From NCBI RefSeq assembly GCF_932274485.2, contig NC_065879.2, forward strand, positions 41,658,436 through 41,722,435: 64,000 bases of DNA, given 5' to 3'. Positions within the stretch are counted from its first letter, which is position 1. Each line of letters begins with the position of its first letter. Below are positions 43,616 through 55,740 of this stretch, piece by piece. Source of the DNA: Patella vulgata (Eukaryota; Mollusca; Gastropoda; Patellidae). The notes beneath the pieces are model-generated. The model searched no databases, was not told the origin of the DNA, and saw only the letters and a program-made list of their open reading frames with translations. The translations under genes and the position numbers were made by a program.

Positions 43616-43701
43616 CTAATCTGTCATCCAGTGATTTATCTACAAAAACAGACAGCACTTGATTGAAGAATTAAAAATACAAGAAGAGGCAAGGAAAGCA
43701 T
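43616..43701 (-). CDS. Candidate RYK exon 1 (signal peptide; frame off by one base)
   Basis: ATG at 43701 opens MLSLPLLVFLILQSSAV, a textbook signal peptide. The same 86-bp stretch ends before donor GTAAAT in a different frame, encoding LSVFVDKSLDDRLG, which aligns with the first WIF strand (human VSLYLSEDEVRRLIG) and joins exon 2 with the required phase. The two halves are out of register by one base near a five-T run. A sequence error, a real frameshift allele or chance are all possible. The SP-like and WIF-like halves in the right order, 1.9 kb upstream of exon 2, favour a real exon. No other good first exon was seen up to 64 kb. Confidence 0.5.
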
Positions 43702-45602
43702 TTATATACACCCCATTCTTTCACCTGCTAAAATCATTCCTTTGATTTGAGTAGATACACCTGACGTTTCCACTACGTAATGATTGACCTAACAGTAAAA
43801 CAGCTCATAATGGTCATCTTCACAGGATAGTAACCTCACCTGTTTGGAACCAATCACAATCTTTGTTTTATACATGCTAAATAAAGTGAACAAATTAGGT
43901 GTTCTGGAGAACAAGGGACTTCTGAGGATTCTAAATCCAATCCATCTTGTTGAAAAGTTAATGATTCTTTTTGTGCTCTTCTTATTGAAAATGGCTAAGT
44001 CCAAATCAATCAGAGAATACAACAAAAGTATACATGCTCAATGGCAAAATTCATCTGCATACCGGCCTATGTTTTTAAATTTACTATTCAGTACATTTTC
44101 CGAGATTATAGTGGGACATATTCATATATGTTTCAAACTAAATAGCTATTTACTGAAAATACTTCTTTGACCCATCCTGAACATTGATTCAAACAAAATC
44201 TTTTGGTATAAATTTGTGATCACAATTTAGAAAGAATTACGAAATGCTATATTGCACATTATATATCAAGATTTTGGATTACATACAGGAATAGGCAAAT
44301 TTTATAAATGTAAGACTCTTAATAGGAATTTATGTGGGATCAAAGAACATCATGTAAACATGTTGTAAAGGCACTTCTACTACATCTACAAGATAAAAAT
44401 CAATTACGAGGTGTCAAGAGAAATGTTCCCCTGGCCAATAAACTAATTAATTTATCATCGTGAGATATGATGTCTCACTAACTCTTTACTAGTGGACTAT
44501 ATTTGATGAAGCTTTTATCCATAGCTTTCATCTGAAGATTAAACTATTTTCAAATAACCACATCTACATCAAGCCTTGACTAGAGTGATTATTAAATTCT
44601 ATAATATTCCAATCTCAGACTTTCAGCAATTACAATACTCTTAAATCACGTAAATGCTACCATGACAATTAAAAAGCCAGTGAACAGAAACATTTCTTGG
44701 GCATAGTTCAATATATATCGGTAGCTGGTTTCACAAAATAATTTTGTTCTATTAAAACCCCTAAACCATGTTTTAAGGATAAAAATATGCTTTTATCTTC
44801 CAAGGAAAAATATGATTTACATACAAATACTATAGCAGAACTATGTAAACTTAAAAGGAAGAAACTTTGAAAATTCAGTTAACATAGACGTTAAATACAT
44901 TTCCAGAATATTGTTTTTACTATTTTTTTCAGGTGTTATTACTAATTAAGAGTAAATAAATCTGTTAGCACTTCACTATAAACCTGATGACTGATGCAGC
45001 ACAGAGAGAGACAAGTCCATTTTTTTGACATCACAGACTCAAAAATCATTTCATCTTCAGTTTATCTTAAGGGTTTGTTTAATGTAAATGATACATTCAA
45101 ATAACAGATATCCCATGTCTAAAAATTATAATCATATTAACAGAACAAGAAAAACTTGTTCTGGTTTGACAGTTCAAATTGTAAATGGATTAAGGAATTA
45201 GTACTTATTAACTTAATCATATACTAGAACCTCTAGTTGTACCCCCTGGTGTTACAGCTGCTAGTTATGTTGTGGACATGGTAAACATATTCATGTCTTG
45301 TGTCTAGGATTCAAGAACTACCACAGTATGTTTTTACAGGCTAAAAGATCAAATCTTTGACAGTTTCTAGCCTGCAGGGAATATCAAAAAATATAAGGAA
45401 TATGAAGAAACATGCACTTTATTTGACTGTACGGTTACTGTCAATAGGTACGATGAGTTCAAATGAAACAAAATGTTATTCTAATTAAAATTTCATTCTT
45501 TTTTCCACTAAAGAAAAAAAATCATAGATCTGACAGCTTAGTACACACATTTCCACTTCACATATACCTTAAATAAGTAATGCATTTGAGTTTAGTACAT
45601 GT
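43702..45602. other. Region upstream of candidate exon 1, no firm gene
   Basis: Open frames at 43789-44025 (minus) and 43844-44170 (plus) overlap and look AT-driven; neither shows a domain. No promoter motif can be assigned. Confidence 0.45.
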
Positions 45603-45614
45603 ACATCTGAAATA

Positions 45615-45987
45615 GGGAGCCACGGTGGCTCAGTGAGTAGGACATTGGTCGTTGGCTCATTAACCTGGAGGTCCCATGTTCGATCCCTGCGTAGGCCAAG
45701 GAAATTCATCTGGATTTTCAGGGGTGGTTCCCCCTTGTCAGTGGTATAGTGCGGAGGGCCTGGCAAGGGACAATGTATACTCGTTTGGATAGGACGAAAA
45801 AACGAGGTCCTGTGTACACATTGCTGTGCACGACACACATAAAAGAACCCTTGACAGTTGGAATTCGAAATAAGAGTAAACCATAGCACCGCTGTCCGTG
45901 CAAAATTTCCCTCATAGCACACTGCATGCCCTTCTTCATTAGCCCAGCAGGAGCAGAACAGTAGGATGTCAAATTCCATTTCATTTC
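45615..45987 (+). mobile_element. tRNA-derived SINE, family B, complete copy
   Basis: Flanked by a 12-bp duplication ACATCTGAAATA (45603-45614, 45988-45999). Head: GAGCCACGGTGGCTCAGTGA (A-box-like) and GTTCGATCCC (B box, 45678-45687). The tail contains CAGGAGCAGAACAGTAGGAT and ends CCATTTCATTTC. The minus-strand open frames here are by-products. Confidence 0.93.
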
Positions 45988-45999
45988 ACATCTGAAATA

Positions 46000-46529
46000 T
46001 TGAAATTACAGATTTTTCCTAACACTACTTAATTAAAACTTTAAGTCACGAATTTTAAATTTAATTTAACATCATTAAATGGTCTGAATTGTTGAAAATA
46101 TAGATTTTTACTGACCACTAAAATAGATAGTCACATATATTTAAAAAAGAATGGTTCCTAACTGCCACCTTAGGAGTGCTAGCAACATTGCAGGACATCC
46201 TAGTTGCTGAGCCAGTTCCTAACTCAATGTACCACACCCAGTTTTTAAAGTAAAAATTAGAAAGCATTCAAAGCTACCATCTGAAAGTTTGAATAAATTC
46301 CATTGAGAACGTTTTGTTCCATTGCATACACAAGATTTAACAACCAAAATGCCAACAGAAAGATAACTTCTCTGAACATGTTCAAAATTTTAATCTGATA
46401 ATTTTTAATTCGATATGGTTCCGTCAAAGATTTGAAAGTAAACAGGCAGATAACTGTGACCAGCAATCAAAAATTCTGATTTTTGATCAGTTTCATACTA
46501 AGGCCCAAATGAATAAGACCACCAGATGT
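46000..46529. other. AT-rich stretch, nothing recognised
   Basis: No supported feature. Confidence 0.5.
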
Positions 46530-47929
46530 AAGATAGGTTGCCAGGCAACGAAACATATGCCCATAGCAGCTAAATCGTCCGAGCAGTTGACAAGGGTTGT
46601 CACATATTTATTCTTTTGAAGGTAATTTTGGGCATTTACAAGACAATTTCATACAGATCAGATTATAATTAATATAATCTTTGTCATTTGAGGGTTCACG
46701 AGGTTCTACAAACTAAAACAAGGGCTTCAACTCTGGAAGTAATTTACAGAAAATTTTGAATTTGACAGGCTTTTTTGTTTTACTAATTTTTAAAAATAAT
46801 GCACAGAAATTTCATAACTCTTGTCATTTGAACGTTCACAAGGTTCACAAAGTAAAACAACGGCCATAACACTAGAAATAATTGACGGAAATTGCTGAAA
46901 TTCAATAGACCTCCTGTTTCACAAATTTAATGATGCATAAATAAATTTCATACATATTGGATGATAACTTTCATCAATCGAGCATTAACAAGGTTGAAAA
47001 AAGTGAAATAATGGCCATACCTCCAGAAGTACATGTAATTATTTTAAATTGCTGAAATTCAAAAGGCTTTGTGGTTTCACTAATCTAAATGATGCATATA
47101 AATCATAAATTTCATAGAGATCGGATGATAACTTTTGAAGGTATAACAAAGTGAAACAAGGGCCATAACTCTTGACCGAGTAAACGAAAATTACTGAAAT
47201 TCAATAGTTTTATTCTTTTTACTATTTTAAATGACGCATATAAATTTCATACAGATCGGCATATAACTTTAGATGTTGGAGCATTCACAAGGTGCAACAA
47301 AGTGAAACAAGGGCCATAAGTAATAAACGTAAATTGCTGAAATTCAATAGTTTTCTTCTCTTTACTGCATAAATTTCATACAGATCGGCATATAACTTTA
47401 GATGTTAGAGCATTCACAAATGGCAACAAAGTGAAACAAGGGCCATAACTCTAGAAGTAATAAATGGGAATTGCTGAAATTCAATAGGTTTCTTCTTTTG
47501 GGATTGGAGCATTCACAAGGTTCAATAAAGTAAAACGAGGGCCAAATGGAAATTGCTGAAATTCAATAGGTTTCTTCGTTTTACTAATTTAAATAATGCA
47601 TATAAATTTCACAAAGATCGGATGATAACTTTTAGCGTTAGAACATACAAAAAGTTCAACAAGTGAAACAAGGGCCATAACTCTAGATGTAATAAACGAA
47701 TATTATCAATTTTAAAACAATCGGATTATCATTTTTGGCGTTTGAGCAATCACAAGAAATTGTGGACGACAGACGGACAGGAGCAACGCAATATGCGTCC
47801 ACATTTCCATGTGGGCGTATAAAACAATTGGATTATCATTTTTGGCGTTAGAGCAATCACAAGGAATTGTGGATGACAGACGGACAGGGGCGACGGCAAT
47901 ATATGTCCACATTTCCATGTGGGCGTATG
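46530..47929 (+). mobile_element. ~150-bp-unit element, family GTTGCC, copy 4 (longest)
   Basis: Left hairpin AGATAGGTTGCCAGGCAACG then CATATGCCCATAGCAGC; units with GGGCCATAACTCTAGAAGTA and AATTGCTGAAATTCAATAG recur about every 150 bp. A 107-bp terminal module ending CCACATTTCCATGTGGGCGT is duplicated in tandem (47723-47829 and 47830-47929). The unit sequence differs from copies 1-3, so this is a sister subfamily sharing only the ends. Confidence 0.87.
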
Positions 47930-50367
47930 AAAACAATCTGATAAGAACTGTATTGTGTAGAGCAATGACAAGAAAAGTTAGCACAATACTTGTATGACAT
48001 GTATACATGTATGACAGTAAGTGATATATCTACACCCATACAATTGCTATGCAGCTATCGTTTTACCTAATAGGAAAACTTCCACTTTTAAAAAGAAGTT
48101 CTAAAAATGGCATCTTTCGGAGAGTGTGTAGAGTTTTCATTGCAAAGTTGTCCTTTGTTTAAAGAAAATCGGATAAACTTGAAAGAAAAACAGCTTCAAC
48201 ATTGAAAGCTTTGTATGATAAAACACTCTTCACGGGCATCTGCATGGGCGACGCTATTTGTCATCTGGGACATTGAAAGTAGTTTTTATGGCGGAAGTCG
48301 ACATACAGCCGAGGTTAGATGTAGGGTACTGAAGTCTGCTGAGGTTTGCCGAGTGGATAAGTTAGATGGACGGTCCGACACAGCTGACAAAAATTTATGT
48401 CAACATTAAATGAGGGCATATAAAAATCCAAAAGTGACAACAAGTTGAACTGGAATATATCATCATTGCTTAATAAACTTATTGAAGCATTACATCAATT
48501 TCCTTCTCAAGGAACCTCAACATTATTCAGACAGATTAAAAATCAATTTACCCACCAACAAGTGTACTGGATTAACTCGAAGCTTAATTACCATTAGGAT
48601 TGAATGCTAGAAAAGCACCATTTCAAATGCCATTTACTGAAATGAAGCGCAGAGTGTAATTCTGTCTGCATGAAAACAGAAACATGGACAGGCACTTACT
48701 GAATATCTGAAGGTATAGGAGAAATGAGTTTAATTCCGAATGGCTCGTTAAGTAGTCTTATTATCAATTGTTCTGATCAGCAGGAAAATTCTGCATTTAG
48801 CTTTTTCTGTGCACCCGATCAACTTCTTCACTGATTTGTTCATTTATTTCTCTTGTACGTCAGCTAAGATATTGTCAGATGAGCAACCATTTGTGTAATT
48901 TTTAAGTCCGAGTAGCATGTTTTTCTATCACAACACAAATCTTTAACTCATTATTTACGACTCATGCTGTCGATAAAAATTCCTTCCCGCAATCTCAACG
49001 ACTCTATATTTTTAAATGCTTGTGGGTTTTTCATTGATCTCCATTCATTATATAATCTATCAATCATTTATTCATTTAATTTCTTATCACTTTTCTAACC
49101 ATATAAACATTTATCTCCTCTAGAGTCTATGAAGACAAAAAACAGTTTCTCAGAAAAATAAAATAACAGAACATTTGATAACAAGTATGAGCTTACTATG
49201 GACCAGTAACCAAGATATCATCAGATGTCTTGTAAAGCTACAGAGGACATACCGGTATATATTCCTGGATTGATTTTAAAATAAGCAGATATTGTTACAC
49301 AGAATCTAGAACTGCCATCATTACCATAGACCTAGCAGGCCCATTCTGAAAGGGGAATCTTAAACTTAAAAATAAATGGTCAAGTAATGTTACGTAGATG
49401 GAAAAAAAACCTGGTATAATGTACTGAAAGAAATGCATTTTTAACATGAGCATTCGCTCAATACCTTGAAAACCAATGTAGAATTTTAATGTGTACAACT
49501 GTACTGAATCTTAAACCATTAACAGTATCTTCCTGAAAGTATGGGCAAAACTGTATCACATTTGACATAATCTAATCTGAACACTCTTGACATAACTAAA
49601 TAGTCAAATCACAGTTAATCAAAAATTAAATTTTACCGATTTACTATTGCTTAATGTTGTACATTATTGTACATGTACCTCTGTGAACTTAATAATTTGT
49701 AACTCTGTTGGAGATAATACTGTCAAATTACACTTGAACTATCTAATATAATTCTTTCATTTCATACTTTAACCCTATTTCCTTTACTGGATAAAAGACC
49801 ACCCGAGTTTGGTATTCACTTGTTACAAAAGAATATTGTTAGATACTACAACTAGATTATTACAAGTATTGATAGCTGTCAATCAACTTGGACATATTGT
49901 TAAAAATATATTCAATAGACCTGCTTATTAGAAAATAATCTTATTTGACTCACTTTTCAATATGTGATAATATTGCTGGGAGTTATTAGACAGGTTAGAG
50001 AAAACACCTGGTCTTCATTTATTTAAAGAACTACACCTTACTTTATTAAAGATACCAGAACACAGAAATGTGCTATTTATCAAATGATTTGTTGAGGCTT
50101 GGCCCATTCTGTAATGTATAAAGAATTCTATACGGAGAAATCTCAAATATATTTCAGTGAATAAACTGGTTAATTCTGTGTGACAGGCCCTTATAAGCCT
50201 TAACGAATATACCATGCCAAGATTATCATTGCTCGAAGTTAGAAATTTTAACATAATCCTAGTGTTATGATCTTTCTGTGTGCAAGAGATTACATTTTTG
50301 ACAATTTTATTTTTCTTAAAAAAAAAAACTTGGATCAATTTTATAAAAGCCATTAATCTTAATCAAG
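47930..50367. other. Mostly AT-rich, no firm gene
   Basis: A less AT-rich patch at 48200-48420 contains a 64-codon plus frame without recognisable domain. The rest holds nothing I can support. Confidence 0.4.
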
Positions 50368-50590
50368 TTAGACAGGGTGCTGGATTAGATAAACATCTTT
50401 CACATTAATGTCATCAACATATATGTTTACATGGTAGTCACAGATATCCAGAGGTGTAAGAATAGATATTGTGTTTTGAACTGAGCTGTTTAGTTGGGGG
50501 TATACATGTTCACACATGGGGATGTTAAAACCATTCCCAGTGGTAATGACAAGCACAGATACTGAGGTAGCAAAGAAAAATACACTGGAT
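50368..50590 (-). CDS. Unassigned possible coding exon
   Basis: A 123-codon minus frame spans 50739-50368. Its last part follows an acceptor-like TTCTTTGCTACCTCAG (~50566) and reads VSVLVITTGNGFNIPMCEHV, YPQLNSSVQNTISILTPLDI, CDYHVNIYVDDINVKDVYLI, QHPV-stop. Amino-acid composition is protein-like (balanced, few low-complexity runs, NSS glycosylation motif, two Cys). No family recognised; could be the last exon of an unknown gene, a retro-fragment or chance. Confidence 0.25.
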
Positions 50591-50818
50591 TTGAAAGCAT
50601 TCTTTACAGCTGAATGGGCTATGGGCAATTGACTACTAAAGACCAAATAATTTATAAATGAAATCAAACTGAAATTGGAATCATAAGAATATATAATACA
50701 TTGAAAGGATGAAAAGGAGCAGACTATATATACATACATTTAGTTTTTCAAACAATAGCTATCATATGAGATGCTTTAACAAATTAATAACTAATTTAAG
50801 TGATAAAATTACATCCTG

Positions 50819-51406
50819 TTAATAAAGATACATTCCCGCATGCAAACTGGGTGATTTGATGATATATTTGGACTAAAAACATATTCAAACTAATTAATTT
50901 ATCATGATTTTGCTTCAAATCCTTCTCAAAACATTGTAATTGTCAGGGAATATCCCTGCTATAAAAAATCGATCAAAAGAGGTCATGTTTGTGTCACATG
51001 ACTTAATTGTCTCGGTACCTAGCAATGGGTGCGAAGTCGGAGGAGAATTCATTGCATATATAAGACGATGTTGTCTTTAATCGCTGACTATTTATTACAA
51101 ATATCAAAACCCAATAAATTCTCAGATTATTCACTGCCCAAGTTTTTTTCCGTGGTTTTTAACTCAGAAACTGTTGCACCATCAAGTTTATCAACATATA
51201 CAACAAGTGATCACTAACACTGGGAGATTAGGCAATCTTCACATGCTACCTTTGACGTTACTCGAGCAGACATCACTAATCGTCGGTTTTCATGGAATCC
51301 AGTATTTTTCTAGTAAGATTGGATGTTTTTACTTTCTACCAAAATTGTAATACTTTTTACTGGAAATAAACACCCGATAAATACTTTTCTAAGAAAGTAT
51401 CTTTAA
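50819..51406. mobile_element. TTAA-flanked element, family 3, copy 2
   Basis: TTAA at 50819-50822 and 51403-51406; AAGATACATTCCCGCATGCA at the left, inverted AGATACTTTCTTAGAAAAGT at the right. Long shared stretches with 16148-16655. The left TTAA is followed by an extra T compared with the family. Confidence 0.78.
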
Positions 51407-52810
51407 TGAACAACTATTGCTGTGTAAAAAATACGCCCATCAAACTATATATAAGTCTGTCAGATATATGATTATGTACCATTGATAAAATGTAAGATTA
51501 CTGAAATGCTTTATATTATACCATAATTCAACCTTGTATTATAGTTTAAAATTCCCTGGGATAAAAACACTGCTTGACAATAATGAGAAAGGACAACTGA
51601 ATTCAGTAGAAATAAGCTCCTGATCAAGTGTGATAGTTGTCCGCTTAGACGCTGAAATCAGATCATATTTACAAATTGGTTTATTTGTGGTTTGTCTATA
51701 CAATTGTCAGCTCATCAATAACTCGTATTGGTTCATCAATATACCATATTCACACTTGAATGGTTTAATAGAAGACTCACCTACTTGAATGAATATAAGC
51801 ATGGTTAAGTTGTAATAATGCCCCTTATAGTAAATCATATAATCAATAATTATATTTATACAGATATTCAATAAACAGTATTACACCGAATAATAAGAAT
51901 CTTGATAGTATTGCTGATGCAATGTATGGTCCACTACTGGGTCCCAACAAATTTACCTATACATACATATAACTTCTACATATTAGTTCAGTGAAACTGG
52001 AAGTAGTATAACTTTGAATCTGGAAGTGCAACACCACCAGGCCGACAAGATGTATGCTAGTCCCCAGCTCAAGCTGACCTTATACACCACATTTTAGCTT
52101 CTGGGCAGCCCTAATATAGCTGTCAACCTCGAACAGATAAATGACAGTAGATAATAGTAAGCAAACTTGGTTGTAATTATTTTAAGTGACTGTGTACACA
52201 AATCAAACTAAAACATTTTTAAACTGAAAATAAAAATACCTATAGTGAATAATTCAATTTTGGAATAAAATTTTGTCATTATAATACAATTTTCTAATAT
52301 ATGTATATATAAGCCTGCTGATGTTAATTATTATAAGACCCTTATGATAGATGAAAGATGAAGTTTGTATTAAGGTAATTTCATGCTCAACTTAACATAT
52401 TTAATACAAGAACACAGCAACATTTGTGAACCAAACGCTTGTAAGGGAGATGTTATTATACATTTAATCTATCCCCTGGGGAGCAGCTATTTTCATATCA
52501 AGAAAATAATGGAGTATCTTTGAAGTTTTCAGGAATCATTTGGTTAAAAACTGATCGAAGCGGAAAAAAAGGATTGTGGCTTAGAGGGATGATTGTTTGA
52601 GAACAAAATATCCTACCTCACAAACTTTTTTTGATATAAGATCCAACTGTATCTTTGTTATTACAGATCTCTTTTTAAAAGAAACTATTTTTATAAGTAA
52701 ATGTAATCCTACAGGTAACTAAGCAACAAGGGACAAAGGTTGAAAAAAAAAAAAGGTGTCTATACTTTTAATTTAAAAACATTAATTTACATGTACTTTC
52801 ATAATTATTT
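51407..52810. other. AT-rich stretch, nothing recognised
   Basis: No supported coding or repeat feature. Confidence 0.5.
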
Positions 52811-53300
52811 AGGGTACAGGACAATTCGTCCCTGGACAATTCATACCTTAGGTCTATTCTTCCCCTAATTATGATCAACAGCTAATTCTAAAGAAATTGA
52901 AGAAGTTGAAACAAACTGATGTCTGGTCTACATTGTTTTATCATGCACAATAATACATATTGATATAAGTCAAGTGCAGTATTGACACTGGACAATACCC
53001 ATAGTGAATGGATAAATGGGTTCTCTAACTTGCAAAATGTATATCAATTGGCCCTATGATTCAGGAACCATGAAGTTAAGGCCTAGATTTAATACTTTAT
53101 GTAAAACTAGCATCAAAACTGAGATTTAGGATAAAAAGTAAAGATTAATTCAGTTTTTGATAATGGAACTACCACTATTGTTGTTTGAGGACAAAATGTC
53201 CTAGGGGATGAATTGTCGGGGACAAGTTGTCCAAGGGAACGAATAGTCCTATGGGACTAATAGTCCTGGGATGAATTGTCCGGGGACGAAATGAGCTTAG
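52811..53300. mobile_element. Short element with GGACGAATTGTCC-type inverted ends
   Basis: Left GGACAATTCGTCCCTGGACA; right block with GGACGAAATGAG, GATGAATTGTCCGGGGACG, GGGAACGAATAGTCC and GGGGACAAGTTGTCC. Near-palindromic 15-bp words are repeated at the right end and inverted at the left. Boundaries are approximate. Confidence 0.6.
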
Positions 53301-53324
53301 GGACAAGTTTGGCAAGAGAGAAAC

Positions 53325-53935
53325 AATTTAAATGTTCACTCTGCAGAAACTTCAGGACCAACATATACATGTAATATATATCTTTATTTCAATAATTCAC
53401 TTAAACATACATTATGAAAGAGCTAAATCTGCCTATGGCAGGTCTTTCTTCAGACCTGAAATGTTATCTAAATTATTAATTAGACATTAACTAACTTATC
53501 CAGGCCATAATCAACTCTCGATGGCTTCAGATTTCTCAGATATTAAATAGATTAGAATAGTTCAGCCATATTTTGATTTAAGCTAAAAATGGAGGAGCAA
53601 GACTTAGCTTCGAACAACCAGTACGGTGGTTGAAATTATTGCACATATATGTCTTGTCAAACCATCAAAGGCTAATATCTTTGTTCTCAAATAGAGTAAT
53701 TTGAATGAAATTTTCAAATTATTAATTTTACATTATCTATTTTCGAACTATTATAGCAAGAATGGCTAGTATTTTTATCTAAATCTTACATAATGTATCT
53801 CTAATTAAGTGCAGGGGTCTTTAGCAGAAACCAGAAAACCTGGAGAAAATGCCTAAGATAGTTGGATCAAAACCACAACACTTGACAGACTGTGATTTAA
53901 AGCTCATGTGTCAGACCACTGGCCATCCAATCCCT
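53325..53935 (-). mobile_element. tRNA-derived SINE, family A, copy 4 (split by a TTAA element)
   Basis: The tail half (53325-53400: AACATATACATGTAATATAT, TTTATTTCAATAATTCAC) and head half (53809-53935: GGGGTCTTTAGCAG, CAGACCACTGGCCATCCAAT) of one SINE are separated by the family 1 element. Confidence 0.85.
53401..53808 (-). mobile_element. TTAA-flanked element, family 1, copy 5, nested in SINE
   Basis: TTAA at 53401-53404 and 53805-53808; left ACATACATTATGAAAGAGCT, right inverted AGATACATTATGTAAGAT with a small change next to the TTAA. Inserted in the body of a family A SINE. Confidence 0.88.
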
Positions 53936-55740
53936 AGTTTGTCAAATACATGTAATAGTGCAATAAATAATCCATTGGCTCATAAGAAACTTTAGCTAAA
54001 CTGTTGAAAGGAAAGGCCAGACCAGCACAGCATACATGTAATTTCTTTTGGATTAGAGTAAAACATGTATTGTTCCCTTTATGTTGCATATTGTATTTGT
54101 AACTTCACTAACTAATCAGTTTTGCTTGCTATGAATATATTGGTCCGGTTAGAGTCAACGTCTTTGTGAACGTTACCCACATTTCATTCGCACTTCAAAA
54201 TATGTGAATATCCAAGATTCATGATCTTAATGCATGAGTTGTTGTCGAAAGAGAGGAATACTGTTTAGAATTTTAAAATCATCTTACATTGTACATGTAT
54301 GTTTCACAAAGAAAAGAAATTGTGTAAGGTATTAAATCAGTTTGTGTGTAGATTTCTACTGTTATACTATGTACAGACTGTTCACCTGATCACTAGAATC
54401 TGTACACACAAAATGAAAGCATTGTGGAAATTTCAAGAATGTTTTAATCAAATTTAACAATGTCAATAGGTTGTAGAAAGACCAAGTTGTATTGATAAGT
54501 GGAAAGAGTTAGAGCAGCATTTGTCTACTCAGACCTCGTTTGATCACAACTTGACAAGATGTCAGTGAGGTTCTAACCTACACCACCTTCTACCTCCTCC
54601 AAATCACAAGTTTGTCGAGAAACATGAAGACTTTGTGTGCTGTTCTCTCATTGACATGAAATCAACAACCCATCGAGACGTTTCTTTTGTGCACGGCACA
54701 CATTTAACTCAGCCATGTTGTGTCACTTTCCAGAAAGTAAATATAGTCATGTGATCAAATAACGACCAATTGAAGTATTCTCACGTTGAAGTGTAATTCT
54801 AGTGACAAACTTGTTGTTAGAGAATAATATTCATTACCAAAAGAAAAATGCTAGAGTAAATGAAGTTAGTCTCACTGACCTTAAGCTAACACTGTCTAAA
54901 TTTCACCAGACGTTTTTTTTTTTTTGTGTAGTAAAAATTCCTAATTGTTTTAAACAGCAATTCAATAGTGACAGGTGTCTATATAGTGCACAAGTCATGA
55001 TATGCTTTTTCCCTTTAATAAACCCCTTTTTTTTCAAATGAGAGTGGATTTCCGTTTATCTATTTGGAATAACAACTAGCACTGTGCAGACCAAACACAT
55101 CAATTCAGACATATTTAATCACAAGAAAACCAGTTGAAACCTCAGACCACGCCAGAATTTACGTGGGAACAAATTCTGGGGATGTTGAACCCCTTAGCAT
55201 ACACATGCATCTATAGTGCCCAGCATTAGCTCCTTAACCTTTCAGACCACTGAACATATCTGTCAGCTGAATCTATTAATTAATATTTCCAGTTGATTAA
55301 AACAGTAGAATGCACCGCTTGACAATAGTACATGTAGGTGCATGGTGAAAAATTCCAGTAATTAAAAATATTTTAAACTTTTAGTTTATTTTCTGCATAA
55401 AATTTAAACCAAATTTTATTTCGGTATTTTTGATTAATTAGTGATAAAAGCAAATGATTCATATTCGTTCTTTTTTAAATAATTCTAAAGAGTTAAAAAT
55501 TATTTTTTAAAAAACACCCCTATTAATATGGATTATTTTAAGGCCATTTATCAAGAAGTGACACAATCAATTCAATTAGTAATACTGGAATAGTGTAACT
55601 TCATGGACTCTTGGAGCAAACTGCACTTAAGTTTCACTACAAATTCCCAACACCAGAAAATTCAAATTTAGAAACAGTGATAAATGTTTTATTCATCACT
55701 CTACTAAATCCTCCTCATTTCCCAATACTATCCAAATATA
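53936..55740. other. AT-rich stretch, nothing recognised
   Basis: No supported feature. The plus frame at 54802-55041 is T-run driven. Confidence 0.5.

Noticed and set aside
43844-44170. 108-codon plus frame as a membrane protein gene
   Set aside because: Overlaps an equally open minus frame, hydrophobicity comes from AT-rich codons, and no start or splice support is seen.
45569-45984. 88- and 136-codon minus frames
   Set aside because: Entirely within a tRNA-derived SINE with target duplications.
51781-51805. Short MLIFIQV-G frame before a GTGAGT donor as RYK exon 1
   Set aside because: Phase fits, but there is no full signal peptide or WIF strand; the 43616 candidate is better.
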